Source of the DNA: Granulicella arctica
GTDB lineage: Bacteria > Acidobacteriota > Terriglobia > Terriglobales > Acidobacteriaceae
Length of the DNA stretch: 64,000 nucleotides
Reading direction: 5' to 3'
NCBI RefSeq assembly: GCF_013410065.1
Contig: NZ_JACCCW010000002.1
Span: forward strand, 1,116,001 to 1,180,000
The position numbers were made by a program, and so were the translations under genes. Below are positions 55,305 through 62,892 of this stretch, piece after piece. Under the pieces are notes generated by a model, which worked only from the letters and a program-made list of their open reading frames with translations, was not told the origin of the DNA and did not search any database. Position 1 is the stretch's first letter; each line of letters opens with the position of its first letter.

Positions 55305-55539
55305 TGCACTTCTCCTAGAAAACACAAAGACGGTCGATGGACATGGACAACGAATCCTACCGAATTGAGACAACGTGGCGCAACGCTCATAGACACAGAA
55401 CGTCGCTCAGCCAAACTCATCCAGTTACATCACATCATCAATAGTTGGTTTAGATGACACATCTTATCTGTCCGATGCGTTTTTACATAGTTTCTTGATA
55501 AATCTACGCATCCGATAGCCCAAAGTTTCGAAATGGGTG

Positions 55540-56232
55540 CTATTCCTTAAATGAAAAAGGGTTAAAGTTGCGCTGCCAGTCAAAGGTATCCACCTTTTCC
55601 GCCGCTTTCAGGCCATTCACCACCAGGTAAGTCAGCGGCGTCGCCAGTACCTCGTACCCTACCTTAAGCATGTAGCCCGTCGCCATAATATTCAGCAGAG
55701 TACGCACCGGATAGATCCCTCCAAAAGTTAGAGCGATGACCAGCACCGTATCCACGGCCTGCCCCACAACCGTGGAGCCAATCGTCCGCGTCCACAGCTT
55801 ACGTCCGTCGGTCAACAGCTTCAGCCGCGCCATTGTGTATGAATTGGCGAACTCTCCAGCCCAAAACGCTATCAAACTGGCCGCCAAAATACGTGGGATA
55901 AACCCGAAGACCGTCGCGAACGCCGCCTGATTCTTCCATCCCGGGGCTGGCGGCAGCGAGATAACGATTGCGCCCATCAGGTACAGCAACCCCGTCCCAA
56001 AGAACCCCAGCCAGATCGCCCGCCGCGACGCAGCAAACCCATACACCTCCGTAAAAACATCCCCAAAGATATAGGTAATCGGAAACAGCAGCACCGCCCC
56101 GCTCACGGCAAACGGCCCGATCATGCAGACCTTCTGCGCCACCAGATTGGATACCAGCAGAATTACCACAAAAGCGGTCGTAAGAGCGTCGAGATATCGG
56201 AAGCGCGGCGCAGTAAGGGTCATGGTCAACAT
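55540..56232 (-). CDS. yhhQ: Queuosine precursor transporter (YhhQ/QPTR family)
   Basis: A 230-residue inner-membrane protein of the ECF-S-like/VUT family with about six helices. Diagnostic parts: LLVSNLVAQKVCMIGPFAVS, LLFPITYIFGDVFTEVYGFA, ASRRAIWLGF and the later RTIGSTVVGQAVDTVLVIAL. It imports preQ0/preQ1 for queuosine synthesis. ATG 56232 and 56223 are both possible starts. A long AT-rich upstream stretch toward the adaptor gene and an unremarkable leader are seen; no convincing preQ1 riboswitch was found in the 130 bases before the gene. The tRNA-Glu gene is divergent. Confidence 0.9.
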   Translation of the reverse strand: MLTMTLTAPRFRYLDALTTAFVVILLVSNLVAQKVCMIGPFAVSGAVLLFPITYIFGDVFTEVYGFAASRRAIWLGFFGTGLLYLMGAIVISLPPAPGWKNQAAFATVFGFIPRILAASLIAFWAGEFANSYTMARLKLLTDGRKLWTRTIGSTVVGQAVDTVLVIALTFGGIYPVRTLLNIMATGYMLKVGYEVLATPLTYLVVNGLKAAEKVDTFDWQRNFNPFSFKE

Positions 56233-56361
56233 ATATAGAGGAACATTTCCATCATAGATGCGCCATCCTCAAAACAGGACGCAACACTTTGACAGGTGCA
56301 GCCGATGTTGGTAGTTTTAGAGATGGTGAGGGCGCAGTTCGGTGCCGTCACATCTTGCAGC

Positions 56362-56439
56362 GTCCCCGTCGTCTAGCCCGGCCCAGGACACCGCCCTTTC
56401 ACGGCGTTGACACGGGTTCAAATCCCGTCGGGGACGCCA
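56362..56439 (+). tRNA. tRNA-Glu (anticodon TTC), with encoded CCA
   Basis: The 7-bp acceptor stem GTCCCCG/CGGGGAC, discriminator G and encoded CCA (56437-56439) close the cloverleaf. The anticodon loop CTTTCAC holds TTC at 56398-56400, and the T-arm is ACGGG-TTCAAAT-CCCGT. The sequence is close to the common bacterial tRNA-Glu. The integrated element starts directly at its 3' end, so it is the probable attachment site. Confidence 0.96.
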
Positions 56440-56605
56440 AATAAACCAATAACTTGCGAGTCCACAAACACCGGGTTTGACGCCTGTACGTCATGCATAC
56501 GTCATAGGCCCTTCAGATACCCCCCACCACCCCAGATAGCTCCAGCCGTTCGGCGGGTGGTCCACCCATCGGTGTGCGAGCAGTTTGGCGTGTGAAAATG
56601 ACGTC
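56440..56605. promoter_or_regulatory. Left end of the integrated element, with repeated TACGTCAT sites
   Basis: About 165 bases without a gene lie between tRNA-Glu and the first element gene. TACGTCAT occurs twice at 56487-56494 and 56498-56505, eleven bases apart (one helical turn), and the palindrome ATGACGTCAT (56598-56607) overlaps the start codon at 56606. These may be integrase arm sites, excisionase sites or operators. Confidence 0.45.
56561..56580 (+). repeat. Direct repeat copy 1 upstream of an element gene
   Basis: TCCACCCATCGGTGTGCGAG, 25 bases before the gene at 56606. It matches the copy at 56850-56869 in 18 of 20 positions. Confidence 0.7.
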
Positions 56606-56848
56606 ATGCCCAGAAAGCGAGCACTGAGATTATGGTCAATCCTAGCCGGTGTGACATGTATGTACTGCGCGTTAGGCTTTGCTATACAAGTCATCGGTCT
56701 GTGCGTAGTCGTTGTGACAAGTCCCAGAAGCGTTCCGAAGGTCGATCCTGCATATTGGGGTCTAATGACCGCCCATGCAATCATCGCCATTGTGACTTTT
56801 TGGGTACGTTCTAATCTTCAACACAAGATGGACGAAACAAAGGATTGA
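56606..56848 (+). CDS. Small membrane protein of the integrated element (80 aa)
   Basis: I do not recognise this gene. An 80-residue protein from ATG 56606 (MPRKRALRLWSILAGVTCMY), with a basic N-terminus followed by two hydrophobic segments (residues ~8-38 and ~57-70) and a charged tail HKMDETKD. A TTG 21 bases upstream would extend it but has no advantage. Codon use is unlike the host genes. First gene after the attachment site, so it may be an accessory (holin-like or superinfection) protein; that is only a guess from size and topology. Confidence 0.55.
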   Translation: MPRKRALRLWSILAGVTCMYCALGFAIQVIGLCVVVVTSPRSVPKVDPAYWGLMTAHAIIAIVTFWVRSNLQHKMDETKD

Positions 56849-56849
56849 A

Positions 56850-56869
56850 TCCACCCATCGGTACGCGAG
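56850..56869 (+). repeat. Direct repeat copy 2 upstream of an element gene
   Basis: TCCACCCATCGGTACGCGAG, 60 bases before the gene at 56930. It is the partner of the copy at 56561-56580. Each copy lies shortly upstream of a separate small gene, suggesting shared promoter or regulator sites, or a duplicated segment. Confidence 0.7.
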
Positions 56870-56929
56870 TATTTTTGATGTTGGGGTAGGGTACATATCA
56901 AGCACAATGGGCATGGGGTGACTTATCGT

Positions 56930-57316
56930 ATGGGCGTAGTCGGCGATGGCCTAGAGATCATGAAGCTCCTAAACATGGGAGCCAATGCGGATGTGCATGA
57001 AAAGCTCGGCAAGTTCATCGACCGAGCGAACGACCTACAAGCGAAAGTTGAGGAGCTTGAAGAAGCGAACAAACAGTTAGCGGATCAATTGCGGTTCAAA
57101 GGGCGTTTGCTCCGGGTCGGTGGACTGCTATTCGCAGTAGGCGACGATGAAGCTCTCTGCGCTCGATGTGCTGAAGTTGATCGAAAGCTGGTCCATCTTT
57201 TGCCTCAAGCAATGGCCTTCCCTGCATGTCCTCAGTGCAAGACCAAATATACGTCGGCTATTTTGTTACGGTCTAGGTTGGATACAAGTTTGCCAGAAAC
57301 ACCATTCATTCTTTAG
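56930..57316 (+). CDS. Hypothetical coiled-coil protein with zinc-ribbon-like Cys pairs
   Basis: A 128-residue product from ATG 56930 (GTG 56918 would add four residues). An N-terminal half of charged heptad-like sequence (DLQAKVEELEEANKQLADQL) is followed by a Cys-rich part: ALCARCAEVDRKLVHLL and FPACPQCKTKYTSAIL, i.e. two CxxC pairs about 30 residues apart, typical of a zinc ribbon. Similar small helix-plus-ribbon proteins occur widely in phages and toxin systems without assigned roles. Preceded by the second 20-base repeat. Function unknown. Confidence 0.6.
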   Translation: MGVVGDGLEIMKLLNMGANADVHEKLGKFIDRANDLQAKVEELEEANKQLADQLRFKGRLLRVGGLLFAVGDDEALCARCAEVDRKLVHLLPQAMAFPACPQCKTKYTSAILLRSRLDTSLPETPFIL

Positions 57317-57348
57317 CTAAAGCTAACACCCATGGGCAGGAGAGCATT

Positions 57349-57849
57349 GTGAGCAGTGAAGCTGAGTCACAGTATCTAACCAAAGGACGTGCATTCGTCC
57401 GAGAAGCTGTCTCAAGCCTGAATTTACCTGATTGGGAGAATGGCAGGCTTTATGAGACCACTGACGAACAGATAGCAGTTCTCGATGGCAGAAAATCAGG
57501 GCGCGAATCTCGGCGAGACGCCGCGAACGCATTGCATGAGCTAGCAAACCAAAGGGTCATTCAGAGCTTTGGGCTTCCTGACGATTGGAAGAGTATTTTA
57601 GGCACTTATTTGAAAGCGTGGGTTTATGGGAGCAATCCTCATACCCTTATCGACGTTGGGCTACTCCTGACCAGTGCCAAGGAATTTGAGTTTGCTATGC
57701 GGAGCTACCGTGTTGCCGAACTGTACGTAGTTGAAATTGAGCAGTCGGGATCAGTTTTGGACAAGGAATGGATGGTTATGGGCAAGCTAAACGAAACGCT
57801 CCAAGACTTGATCGCTGGACTTGAAAAACGTCCACCGCCATCCGCCTAA
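57349..57849 (+). CDS. Hypothetical protein (166 aa) of the integrated element
   Basis: I do not recognise this protein. It is 166 residues, mostly helical, and soluble. Segments such as EQIAVLDGRKSGRESRRDAA, DDWKSILGTYLKAWVYGSNP and FEFAMRSYRVAELYVVEIEQ suggest a helical bundle. GTG 57349 starts the frame, behind AGGAGAGC. It lies just upstream of the hairpin-rich leader of the capsid gene. Accessory role possible. Confidence 0.6.
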   Translation: MSSEAESQYLTKGRAFVREAVSSLNLPDWENGRLYETTDEQIAVLDGRKSGRESRRDAANALHELANQRVIQSFGLPDDWKSILGTYLKAWVYGSNPHTLIDVGLLLTSAKEFEFAMRSYRVAELYVVEIEQSGSVLDKEWMVMGKLNETLQDLIAGLEKRPPPSA

Positions 57850-57870
57850 GTCCATCATTACAATAAGCTT

Positions 57871-57979
57871 GCACCCAATGGGAAGGTGCGCTACTTTACC
57901 TAAAGCGTGATGCCAGTCGGCGTCAGGCTACCCAGGTACCACCCTCTCCAGTCGGAGAGCGGGTCTCAGGCAGTCGCCT
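57871..57979 (+). promoter_or_regulatory. Hairpin-rich leader of the capsid gene with three AGTC tetraloops
   Basis: Four adjacent stems can form: GCACC/GGTGC (57871-57889); GATGCC-AGTC-GGCGTC (57909-57924); CTCTCC-AGTC-GGAGAG (57944-57959, extendable to ACC/GGT); and AGGC-AGTC-GCCT (57968-57979). The last three share the loop AGTC. They lie 44-150 bases before the capsid ATG, in a 170-base gap without a gene, so they would be in its 5' untranslated region. Confidence 0.6.
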
Positions 57980-58022
57980 AGCCCGGATCAATAGCAGTTC
58001 ATTTTGATTCGAGGTTAGTCCC

Positions 58023-59024
58023 ATGCCACAAGTCCAAATCACCGATGTCATCGTTCCTGAAGAGTTCACCGCGTACACGGTGGAAAACTCTCTTGTGTCC
58101 ACTGCTCTGTCTCAGAGTGGCGTGGTCGCCCATAACGCTCTTATCGCCGATCAGCTTCAGGCAGGCGCGGAGAGCTTCACCATTCCGTTCTGGTTGGACC
58201 TGTCCGATACCGAAGCGGATATCACCAATGATGATCCAACCATCCTCAGTACCCCGCAGAAGATCAGCGCGAACAAACAGACTGTCCGCAAGAGCTTCCT
58301 TCATGCGTCGTGGTCTGAGATGTCCCTCGCGTCCGAACTCTCCGGCGATTCGGCACTCGCTCGTATTCAATCGAGAGTCACTGCCTATTGGTCGCGTCAA
58401 ATTGAGAAACGCGTCATCTCAACCCTGCTCGGCGTGTTGGCTTCCAACGTGGCGAATAACGCTGGCGATATGGTCAACGATATTTCGGGTGCGGCGGGCG
58501 CGCTTGCAAACTTCAACGGTGGTGCAGTCATTGATACCGCGCTAACGATGGGAGACCGTCTGGAAGATGTCGCCATGATTGCAATGCACAGCGCTATCTA
58601 CGGTGAAGCACTCAAGAACAATGAGATTGAGTTTTTCAAGCCGTCCGAGAATGGTGTGGAACTGAAGACATATAAGGGAATGGCGGTAATTCTAGACGAC
58701 AATCTCACCCCGGCAGCGGGCATCTACACAACGATCCTGATGGGCGCGGGTGCGATTGGCTACGGCATGAGCGCACCACGTACCGGCTATGGGACGGAAC
58801 TCTTCCGTATCCCGGCAGCGGGTAACGGTGGTGGTCAAACGGTACTCCATAGCCGTGTGAACGTCGGGATTCATCCTCTCGGCTACGCATGGACGGACGG
58901 CACAGGTGGAAGCGCTATTGCAGGCGACTCACCATCAATTGCCGATCTTGCCGTTGCTGCCCATTGGAGCCGTGCTGTGTCACAGCGTAAGTCTGTGCCG
59001 CTCGCCTTCCTCATCAGCAAATAG
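58023..59024 (+). CDS. Phage major capsid protein
   Basis: A 333-residue structural protein. VENSLVSTALSQSGVVAHNA, LIADQLQAGAESFTIPFWLD, KQTVRKSFLHASWSEMSLAS and FKPSENGVELKTYKGMAVIL, together with the polymer-typical alternation of helix and beta-strand, match HK97-fold phage coat proteins. No scaffold/protease domain is fused. ATG 58023 follows GAGG. Preceded by a structured leader and followed by a terminator, so it can be expressed at high level as a single gene. Its position before the terminase genes reverses the usual phage order (terminase, portal, protease, capsid). Confidence 0.85.
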   Translation: MPQVQITDVIVPEEFTAYTVENSLVSTALSQSGVVAHNALIADQLQAGAESFTIPFWLDLSDTEADITNDDPTILSTPQKISANKQTVRKSFLHASWSEMSLASELSGDSALARIQSRVTAYWSRQIEKRVISTLLGVLASNVANNAGDMVNDISGAAGALANFNGGAVIDTALTMGDRLEDVAMIAMHSAIYGEALKNNEIEFFKPSENGVELKTYKGMAVILDDNLTPAAGIYTTILMGAGAIGYGMSAPRTGYGTELFRIPAAGNGGGQTVLHSRVNVGIHPLGYAWTDGTGGSAIAGDSPSIADLAVAAHWSRAVSQRKSVPLAFLISK

Positions 59025-59046
59025 AGATTCCCGCGTCCTCGGGATA

Positions 59047-59087
59047 GAGGGGTTGCGTACCTAAGAGCCGCGCAATCCCTCGCTTTT
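59047..59087 (+). terminator. Intrinsic terminator after the capsid gene
   Basis: GAGGGGTTGCG (59047-59057) and CGCAATCCCTC (59071-59081) pair over 11 bp with one G-T pair, followed by GCTTTT. It lies 22 bases behind the capsid stop codon. Confidence 0.75.
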
Positions 59088-59107
59088 CACCTTCAGGACA
59101 ACACCAT

Positions 59108-59308
59108 GCCGAAGCTCAGGATTCTGTACTTCATCCATTCGTCCAAGCCAACGAACCACGAACGCCAAGCCGCTTTTATACCGGGCAGGCTGTAGCGTTC
59201 CGTAACCTCGCGCTCGTCAAGCCCGATGACCTCGCTGAACCCTGCGATGCCGTTATGGGTGTGCCCATTCCCGTCCAGTACAAAGACAAGCCAACCTTCA
59301 CAGCGTAG
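59108..59308 (+). pseudogene. Small phage frame lacking a start codon in phase (frameshift candidate)
   Basis: From 59108 a frame of 66 codons reads AEAQDSVLHPFVQANEPRTP, then SRFYTGQAVAFRNLALVKPD and ends KPTFTA-stop at 59306-59308, ten bases before the small terminase gene. It has phage-like composition but no ATG, GTG or TTG precedes it in frame before an upstream TAG. ATG 59106 is one phase away and its own frame stops after 29 codons. A single missing base after ATG would restore a 68-residue protein. It is therefore either disrupted, frameshifted on purpose, or starts unusually. The opposite-strand frame over the same bases looks like a shadow. Confidence 0.4.
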
Positions 59309-59318
59309 CGAGTTCATC

Positions 59319-59723
59319 ATGGCCTTTCTGAAGAATCCACCACAGTATGTAGCGGCAGAGACACACGCTCTCGCCGCTACAGGTCATTCCAAGTTGGGCA
59401 TCGCGGCTTATTTCGGCGTTGGCATCGGTGTGTTCGAGCGATGGATGGAAGAAGATGACGAACTGAAAGAAGCTTTTGCCAATGGGCGGGAGCAAGAGCG
59501 CCATGCTCTCCATGCCGCGCTATTCAACAAAGCGATGAGGGGCGATGGTCCGTCCGCAATGTTCCTTTTGAAGTCACGACACAATTACCGCGAAGGGGAT
59601 CAGTCCGATATATCCAATCGAGTTCAGATCACATTCAACCTGCCGGGGGCTATGACGCCTGAGCAGTTCAAGACGCTTGAAGGAGTTGCCAAGCCGACTA
59701 AGCGGGTCACAGATGGCGACTGA
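59319..59723 (+). CDS. Terminase small subunit
   Basis: A 134-residue DNA-binding protein. An N-terminal helix-turn-helix (GHSKLGIAAYFGVGIGVFER) is followed by a helical oligomerisation part (EDDELKEAFANGREQERHAL) and a C-terminal tail. It recognises packaging sites and recruits the large subunit. ATG 59319 sits ten bases after the preceding small frame, and it overlaps the large-subunit gene by eleven bases. Family assignment rests on this layout and the HTH; sequence-level support is moderate. Confidence 0.75.
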   Translation: MAFLKNPPQYVAAETHALAATGHSKLGIAAYFGVGIGVFERWMEEDDELKEAFANGREQERHALHAALFNKAMRGDGPSAMFLLKSRHNYREGDQSDISNRVQITFNLPGAMTPEQFKTLEGVAKPTKRVTDGD

Positions 59724-61101
59724 AGAGCTTCAAATGAATCCGTTCCAAGAACGGCTAATGTCTGTCCCAGAGACCTATGACGTGTTTCTAGGCGGCGGAC
59801 GCGGCGGCGGCAAAAGCTACGCTATGGCTTTCTTAGCACTCCGGCATTGTGAGCAGTACGGTATACGTGCTCGGGTGCTGTATCTTCGCAAAACCTACAA
59901 AGGAATTGCTGATTTCGAGTTGGTTTGTAGAGAGTTGTTCGGCAAGGTATATGGGACGGCTGCGAAGTACAACTCTGCCGAGCATGTATGGACCATGCCG
60001 AACGGCTCATACCTGGAGTTGGGCCAACTAGAAACGGCGAGTGACTATGCCAAGTACCAAGGACGTAGCTTCACACTCTTGATGGTCGATGAGTGCGGGC
60101 AATGGTCGGATTTGACCTTGATAGATCGCATGAGATCAAACCTACGCGGATGGCAAAAGATCCCATTGCGTGTCGTCCTTGCGGGGAATCCGGGCGGCAA
60201 CTGTCATCAAGTCTTAGCTCGGCGCTTCGTGTTCGTCGCCTCACCCTGGACGCCATTCAAGGATGAAGTATCCAAGCGAACCGTCGTGCATTGTCCTTCG
60301 ACATTCGCAGGAAATTCGATGATAGATAGGGAAGCATATGCCGATAGCTTGCAAGCATCCTGCCCAGATGATCCAGAGCTTTATCGAAGTTGGTCTGAAG
60401 GCGACTGGACGGCGCTTGTCTCCGGTGCGTTCAGTGAATGCTTAGAAGAGAAGCGTAACGCCGTTGATCCATGGCAGTCCCTTCCATCGGATGAGGATTT
60501 CTGGACGCTTTACTTGGCGATAGATTGGGGAAGTGCCGCACCTTCATACACAGCGCTTGTAGCTCAGTCTCCGGGCGCTGAATGGGAAGGTAAATACTAT
60601 CCACGGGGTTCATACGTAATCGTGGATGAAGTCGCGACAACCCGACCCGGCTCACTCACATTGGGACTCAATTACAACGTATCCCAAACGGCGAGCGTCA
60701 TCCGTGCAATGTGTCAGAGATGGGGTCTCCAGATGGAATCCCTTCCGTGTTATGCGGACGATTCTATTTTCAGCAACCAAGGGTCCAACGTAGGCAGCAT
60801 TGCAAGTGAACTACGCCGCGCCGGATTGATGGGTATAGAGCGAGCCGGAAAGAAAGACAGAAAGACAGGCTTTACAAGAGTCAAGAACCTGTTAGCAGCG
60901 GCAGGGCAGTTAGACCGTCCGGGTTTGTATATAAGTCGCGCCTGCTCTTACTGGTGGAATACCGTTCCGTTCCTAAGTCGTGACCCAAAGCAGCCTGAAT
61001 CAGTCGATGGATCAAGGCCGGACCACGCCATAGATTGCACCGCATATCTGTGTCTTGCTCGTGACACTGCTGAGCATGTCAAGGTATCGTGGAATGGGTA
61101 G
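59713..61101 (+). CDS. Terminase large subunit
   Basis: A 462-residue packaging motor. I use ATG 59713 (MATEELQMNPFQERLMSVPE) inside the end of the small-subunit gene. Walker A GGGRGGGKSYAMAFL is at 27-41 and Walker B LLMVDECGQW near 125. The C-terminal RNase H-like nuclease shows LYLAIDWGSAAPSYTALVAQ near 269 and YADDSIFSNQ near 347. It cuts and translocates DNA into capsids. It lacks a companion portal gene in the window, which is unusual. Confidence 0.93.
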   Translation: MATEELQMNPFQERLMSVPETYDVFLGGGRGGGKSYAMAFLALRHCEQYGIRARVLYLRKTYKGIADFELVCRELFGKVYGTAAKYNSAEHVWTMPNGSYLELGQLETASDYAKYQGRSFTLLMVDECGQWSDLTLIDRMRSNLRGWQKIPLRVVLAGNPGGNCHQVLARRFVFVASPWTPFKDEVSKRTVVHCPSTFAGNSMIDREAYADSLQASCPDDPELYRSWSEGDWTALVSGAFSECLEEKRNAVDPWQSLPSDEDFWTLYLAIDWGSAAPSYTALVAQSPGAEWEGKYYPRGSYVIVDEVATTRPGSLTLGLNYNVSQTASVIRAMCQRWGLQMESLPCYADDSIFSNQGSNVGSIASELRRAGLMGIERAGKKDRKTGFTRVKNLLAAAGQLDRPGLYISRACSYWWNTVPFLSRDPKQPESVDGSRPDHAIDCTAYLCLARDTAEHVKVSWNG

Positions 61102-61212
61102 TTGGTAGGTCGGATTTCTATATCCGGCTCTATATACATTCGCATAAAAATCATTTCTAAGTTCAAATGACAAAAATGTTGACGGCTGTGAAATCTCGAA
61201 TAATGTAGTCCC

Positions 61213-61237
61213 AAGTTCTCTCGGATAGAGAGTAACT
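61213..61237 (+). promoter_or_regulatory. Hairpin before the gene at 61251
   Basis: AGTTCTCTC-GGATA-GAGAG-T-AACT can form a stem of nine pairs with one bulge, directly before the GGAGA ribosome binding site. It may regulate translation of the downstream gene. The 150-base gap from the terminase gene is AT-rich and likely includes a promoter. Confidence 0.5.
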
Positions 61238-61250
61238 CGGAGACCTAACT

Positions 61251-61700
61251 ATGCCAGTCGATATAGATTCTTCTACCCACTTCAACATGAGGATGACTCC
61301 TCGTACCCGCTACTTTTTAGAGCTTGCATCACGTACTCACGACTCAAAGCTCTCTGAATATGTTGAAGCCGCCGTCATAGCGAGCTTCAAAACCATCTGC
61401 GTTGATCCACTAGATGAATTGAGCGATCCAACCGCAATCGGCTTTCGGGAAGGCGCTCACTCGCTCTTCGATCAAATGGAGGCTCTATGGTCTGAGTTTC
61501 CCATCGGTCGCTTAGAGGCGATGTGTACGATGGGTTACACCTACCTGATGAGCGATGAAGAGCTAACCATCTGGACCTATCTCTTCACTCAGCCGAAGAC
61601 CGCTCCCAATGGGAAGCTAGATCGTCGCTACGTCGCGGCGAATTGGCAGACGATCAAAGCTGAAGCGCTCGCAGCAAAGAAAGCTGAGGTAGCTCAATGA
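61251..61700 (+). CDS. Hypothetical protein with ribbon-helix-helix-like N-terminus
   Basis: A 149-residue protein of unknown function. The N-terminus (STHFNMRMTPRTRYFLELAS then RTHDSKLSEYVEAAVIASF) resembles a ribbon-helix-helix DNA-binding unit: a short strand, then two helices. The rest is acidic and helical (GAHSLFDQMEALWSEFPIGR). It overlaps the next gene by four bases, ATGA. It probably regulates element functions, but this is tentative. Confidence 0.55.
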   Translation: MPVDIDSSTHFNMRMTPRTRYFLELASRTHDSKLSEYVEAAVIASFKTICVDPLDELSDPTAIGFREGAHSLFDQMEALWSEFPIGRLEAMCTMGYTYLMSDEELTIWTYLFTQPKTAPNGKLDRRYVAANWQTIKAEALAAKKAEVAQ

Positions 61701-62230
61701 CACAGCCGATTGAAAACTCCAATGAAATCGCTGTATTGAAGCAAACCCTTGCTGAAGTACAAGCGAAGGCGACTGCCCGCAAAGCTCGCATCACTGAGCT
61801 AGAGACGCAGGTCGCAACCTTGACCACAAACCTCAGCGCATCACAGACAGAGCTACAAAACATAACGATCAACACGCCGCTCCGCACGATGGCCGAATCA
61901 CTATCAGTGGTCCCGGACATCTGGATTGCCGAGTTCAAGAAACACTTCAAAGTTGAACTGAAGGACGGCAAGCTGAGTGTTCTGAATCAGGATGGTGAAC
62001 CCGCTCTCGCAAAAGACGGTAAGCCTGTAGAGTTCACGCGGACGGCTCTAGTCGGCCTCGTGACGAAGAGTGATAACGCTGCCTTCAGACCGTTCGATCA
62101 CATCACTACTGTCAGCTTAGCGAGTGGTGGTGGGGCGATAGGTATACCTGGCGCTGGCAGCGTACAAGCGTATCCAGAGAATCGAGCGACTGACGCGCCC
62201 AAGCCGACCCGCAAATTGGGATTGAGGTAA
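61697..62230 (+). CDS. Hypothetical coiled-coil protein (177 aa)
   Basis: Unknown 177-residue protein. The first ~55 residues are a coiled coil (VLKQTLAEVQAKATARKARI, TELETQVATLTTNLSAS), followed by FKKHFKVELKDGKLSVLNQD and a Gly/Pro-rich C-terminus (SGGGAIGIPGAGSVQAYPEN). The layout resembles a phage scaffold or accessory capsid protein but could be a replication accessory factor because of its neighbours. It starts in the stop codon of the upstream gene. Confidence 0.55.
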   Translation: MTQPIENSNEIAVLKQTLAEVQAKATARKARITELETQVATLTTNLSASQTELQNITINTPLRTMAESLSVVPDIWIAEFKKHFKVELKDGKLSVLNQDGEPALAKDGKPVEFTRTALVGLVTKSDNAAFRPFDHITTVSLASGGGAIGIPGAGSVQAYPENRATDAPKPTRKLGLR

Positions 62231-62235
62231 TCGTC

Positions 62236-62439
62236 ATGGATCAACTACTTGTATCTGTGCCGAATGCAGCGAAGATGCTTTCTATATCGCGCTCTGCGAT
62301 CTATGTCCTGATGTCTGAAGGTGCGATCAAGTCATGCAAGATCGGCAAATCACGATTGGTAGTGACAGCATCGCTCCACTCTTTCATCGAGTCCCTTCCC
62401 ACAGGCGGTCTCGCCGTCCCTAACTCGGTCAACAAATAA
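62236..62439 (+). CDS. Excisionase/AlpA-type helix-turn-helix protein
   Basis: A 67-residue small DNA-binding protein. VPNAAKMLSISRSAIYVLMS followed by EGAIKSCKIGKSRLV is the classical MerR/excisionase-type HTH of helix-turn-helix domain 17 proteins. ATG 62236 follows GAGGT. Such proteins direct prophage excision or activate element genes. It lies five bases after the upstream gene, within one operon. A matching integrase is not in the window. Confidence 0.8.
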   Translation: MDQLLVSVPNAAKMLSISRSAIYVLMSEGAIKSCKIGKSRLVVTASLHSFIESLPTGGLAVPNSVNK

Positions 62440-62450
62440 CGGAGTACATC

Positions 62451-62510
62451 ATGCCCTCTGTCCTCACACTGCTCCCACCTAATCTCGCATGTAATCATGC
62501 TTCGTATTGA
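62451..62510 (+). CDS. Short frame (19 aa) with good ribosome binding site, possible coupling peptide
   Basis: ATG 62451 follows GGAGTACATC. The 19-residue product (MPSVLTLLPPNLACNHASY) ends inside the next gene, whose own ATG at 62497 has no clear ribosome binding site. Translation of this frame could open the downstream start. No function is claimed. Confidence 0.35.
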   Translation: MPSVLTLLPPNLACNHASY

Positions 62511-62892
62511 CTCACCCATATTGAGCAATCGGGAACGATATGAAGAAGATAAGCGATGGTTCAAAGACAATCCGAAACGCCGCATGTTCTTCCGTTCCGA
62601 GATAGATGAGTTCGATCCAGTCACGATTCCAATGAGCGAGAGACTTCAGATGCCGAGGTTGCATGTACTCGTCACAGAGATTGCGCCTTCCGTTCACTCT
62701 GTACAACCCATCTATCGCGGCAAACAATTTTGGAATCATCATCTCGATAGTGATTCTGCTGTTGCTTCTGTATTGGTAGAGATGCAGCAACAACGTGGAT
62801 ACGATGCCAAAGAATTTTCAGAGTTCCTTGACCGAGTAGCAGCTAAGAACAAGGCGTTTGCGGTAATGAACGCGACTGGAAAAGTGCATTGA
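62497..62892 (+). CDS. Hypothetical protein (131 aa) of the integrated element
   Basis: Unknown 131-residue soluble protein with mixed charge (SNRERYEEDKRWFKDNPKRR then MFFRSEIDEF), and a C-terminal part SVLVEMQQQRGYDAKEFSEF. It starts in the end of a short leader frame and its stop TGA overlaps the next ATG (TGATG), so it is coupled to the PrimPol gene. A replication-accessory role is possible from context. Confidence 0.55.
   Translation: MLRIDSPILSNRERYEEDKRWFKDNPKRRMFFRSEIDEFDPVTIPMSERLQMPRLHVLVTEIAPSVHSVQPIYRGKQFWNHHLDSDSAVASVLVEMQQQRGYDAKEFSEFLDRVAAKNKAFAVMNATGKVH

Noticed and set aside
55430..55530. GATGCGT...ACGCATC inverted repeat upstream of the RND adaptor
   Set aside because: The arms are 7 bp with a loop of over 20 bases, which is too weak to separate from chance.
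56100..56361. preQ1 riboswitch before the queuosine precursor transporter
   Set aside because: I looked for the short conserved core in the leader on the minus strand and did not find it.
59093..59320. 75-codon minus-strand frame between capsid and terminase
   Set aside because: It lies opposite the plus-strand phage operon. The plus-strand frame has more protein-like composition, and no other minus-strand gene is seen in the element.
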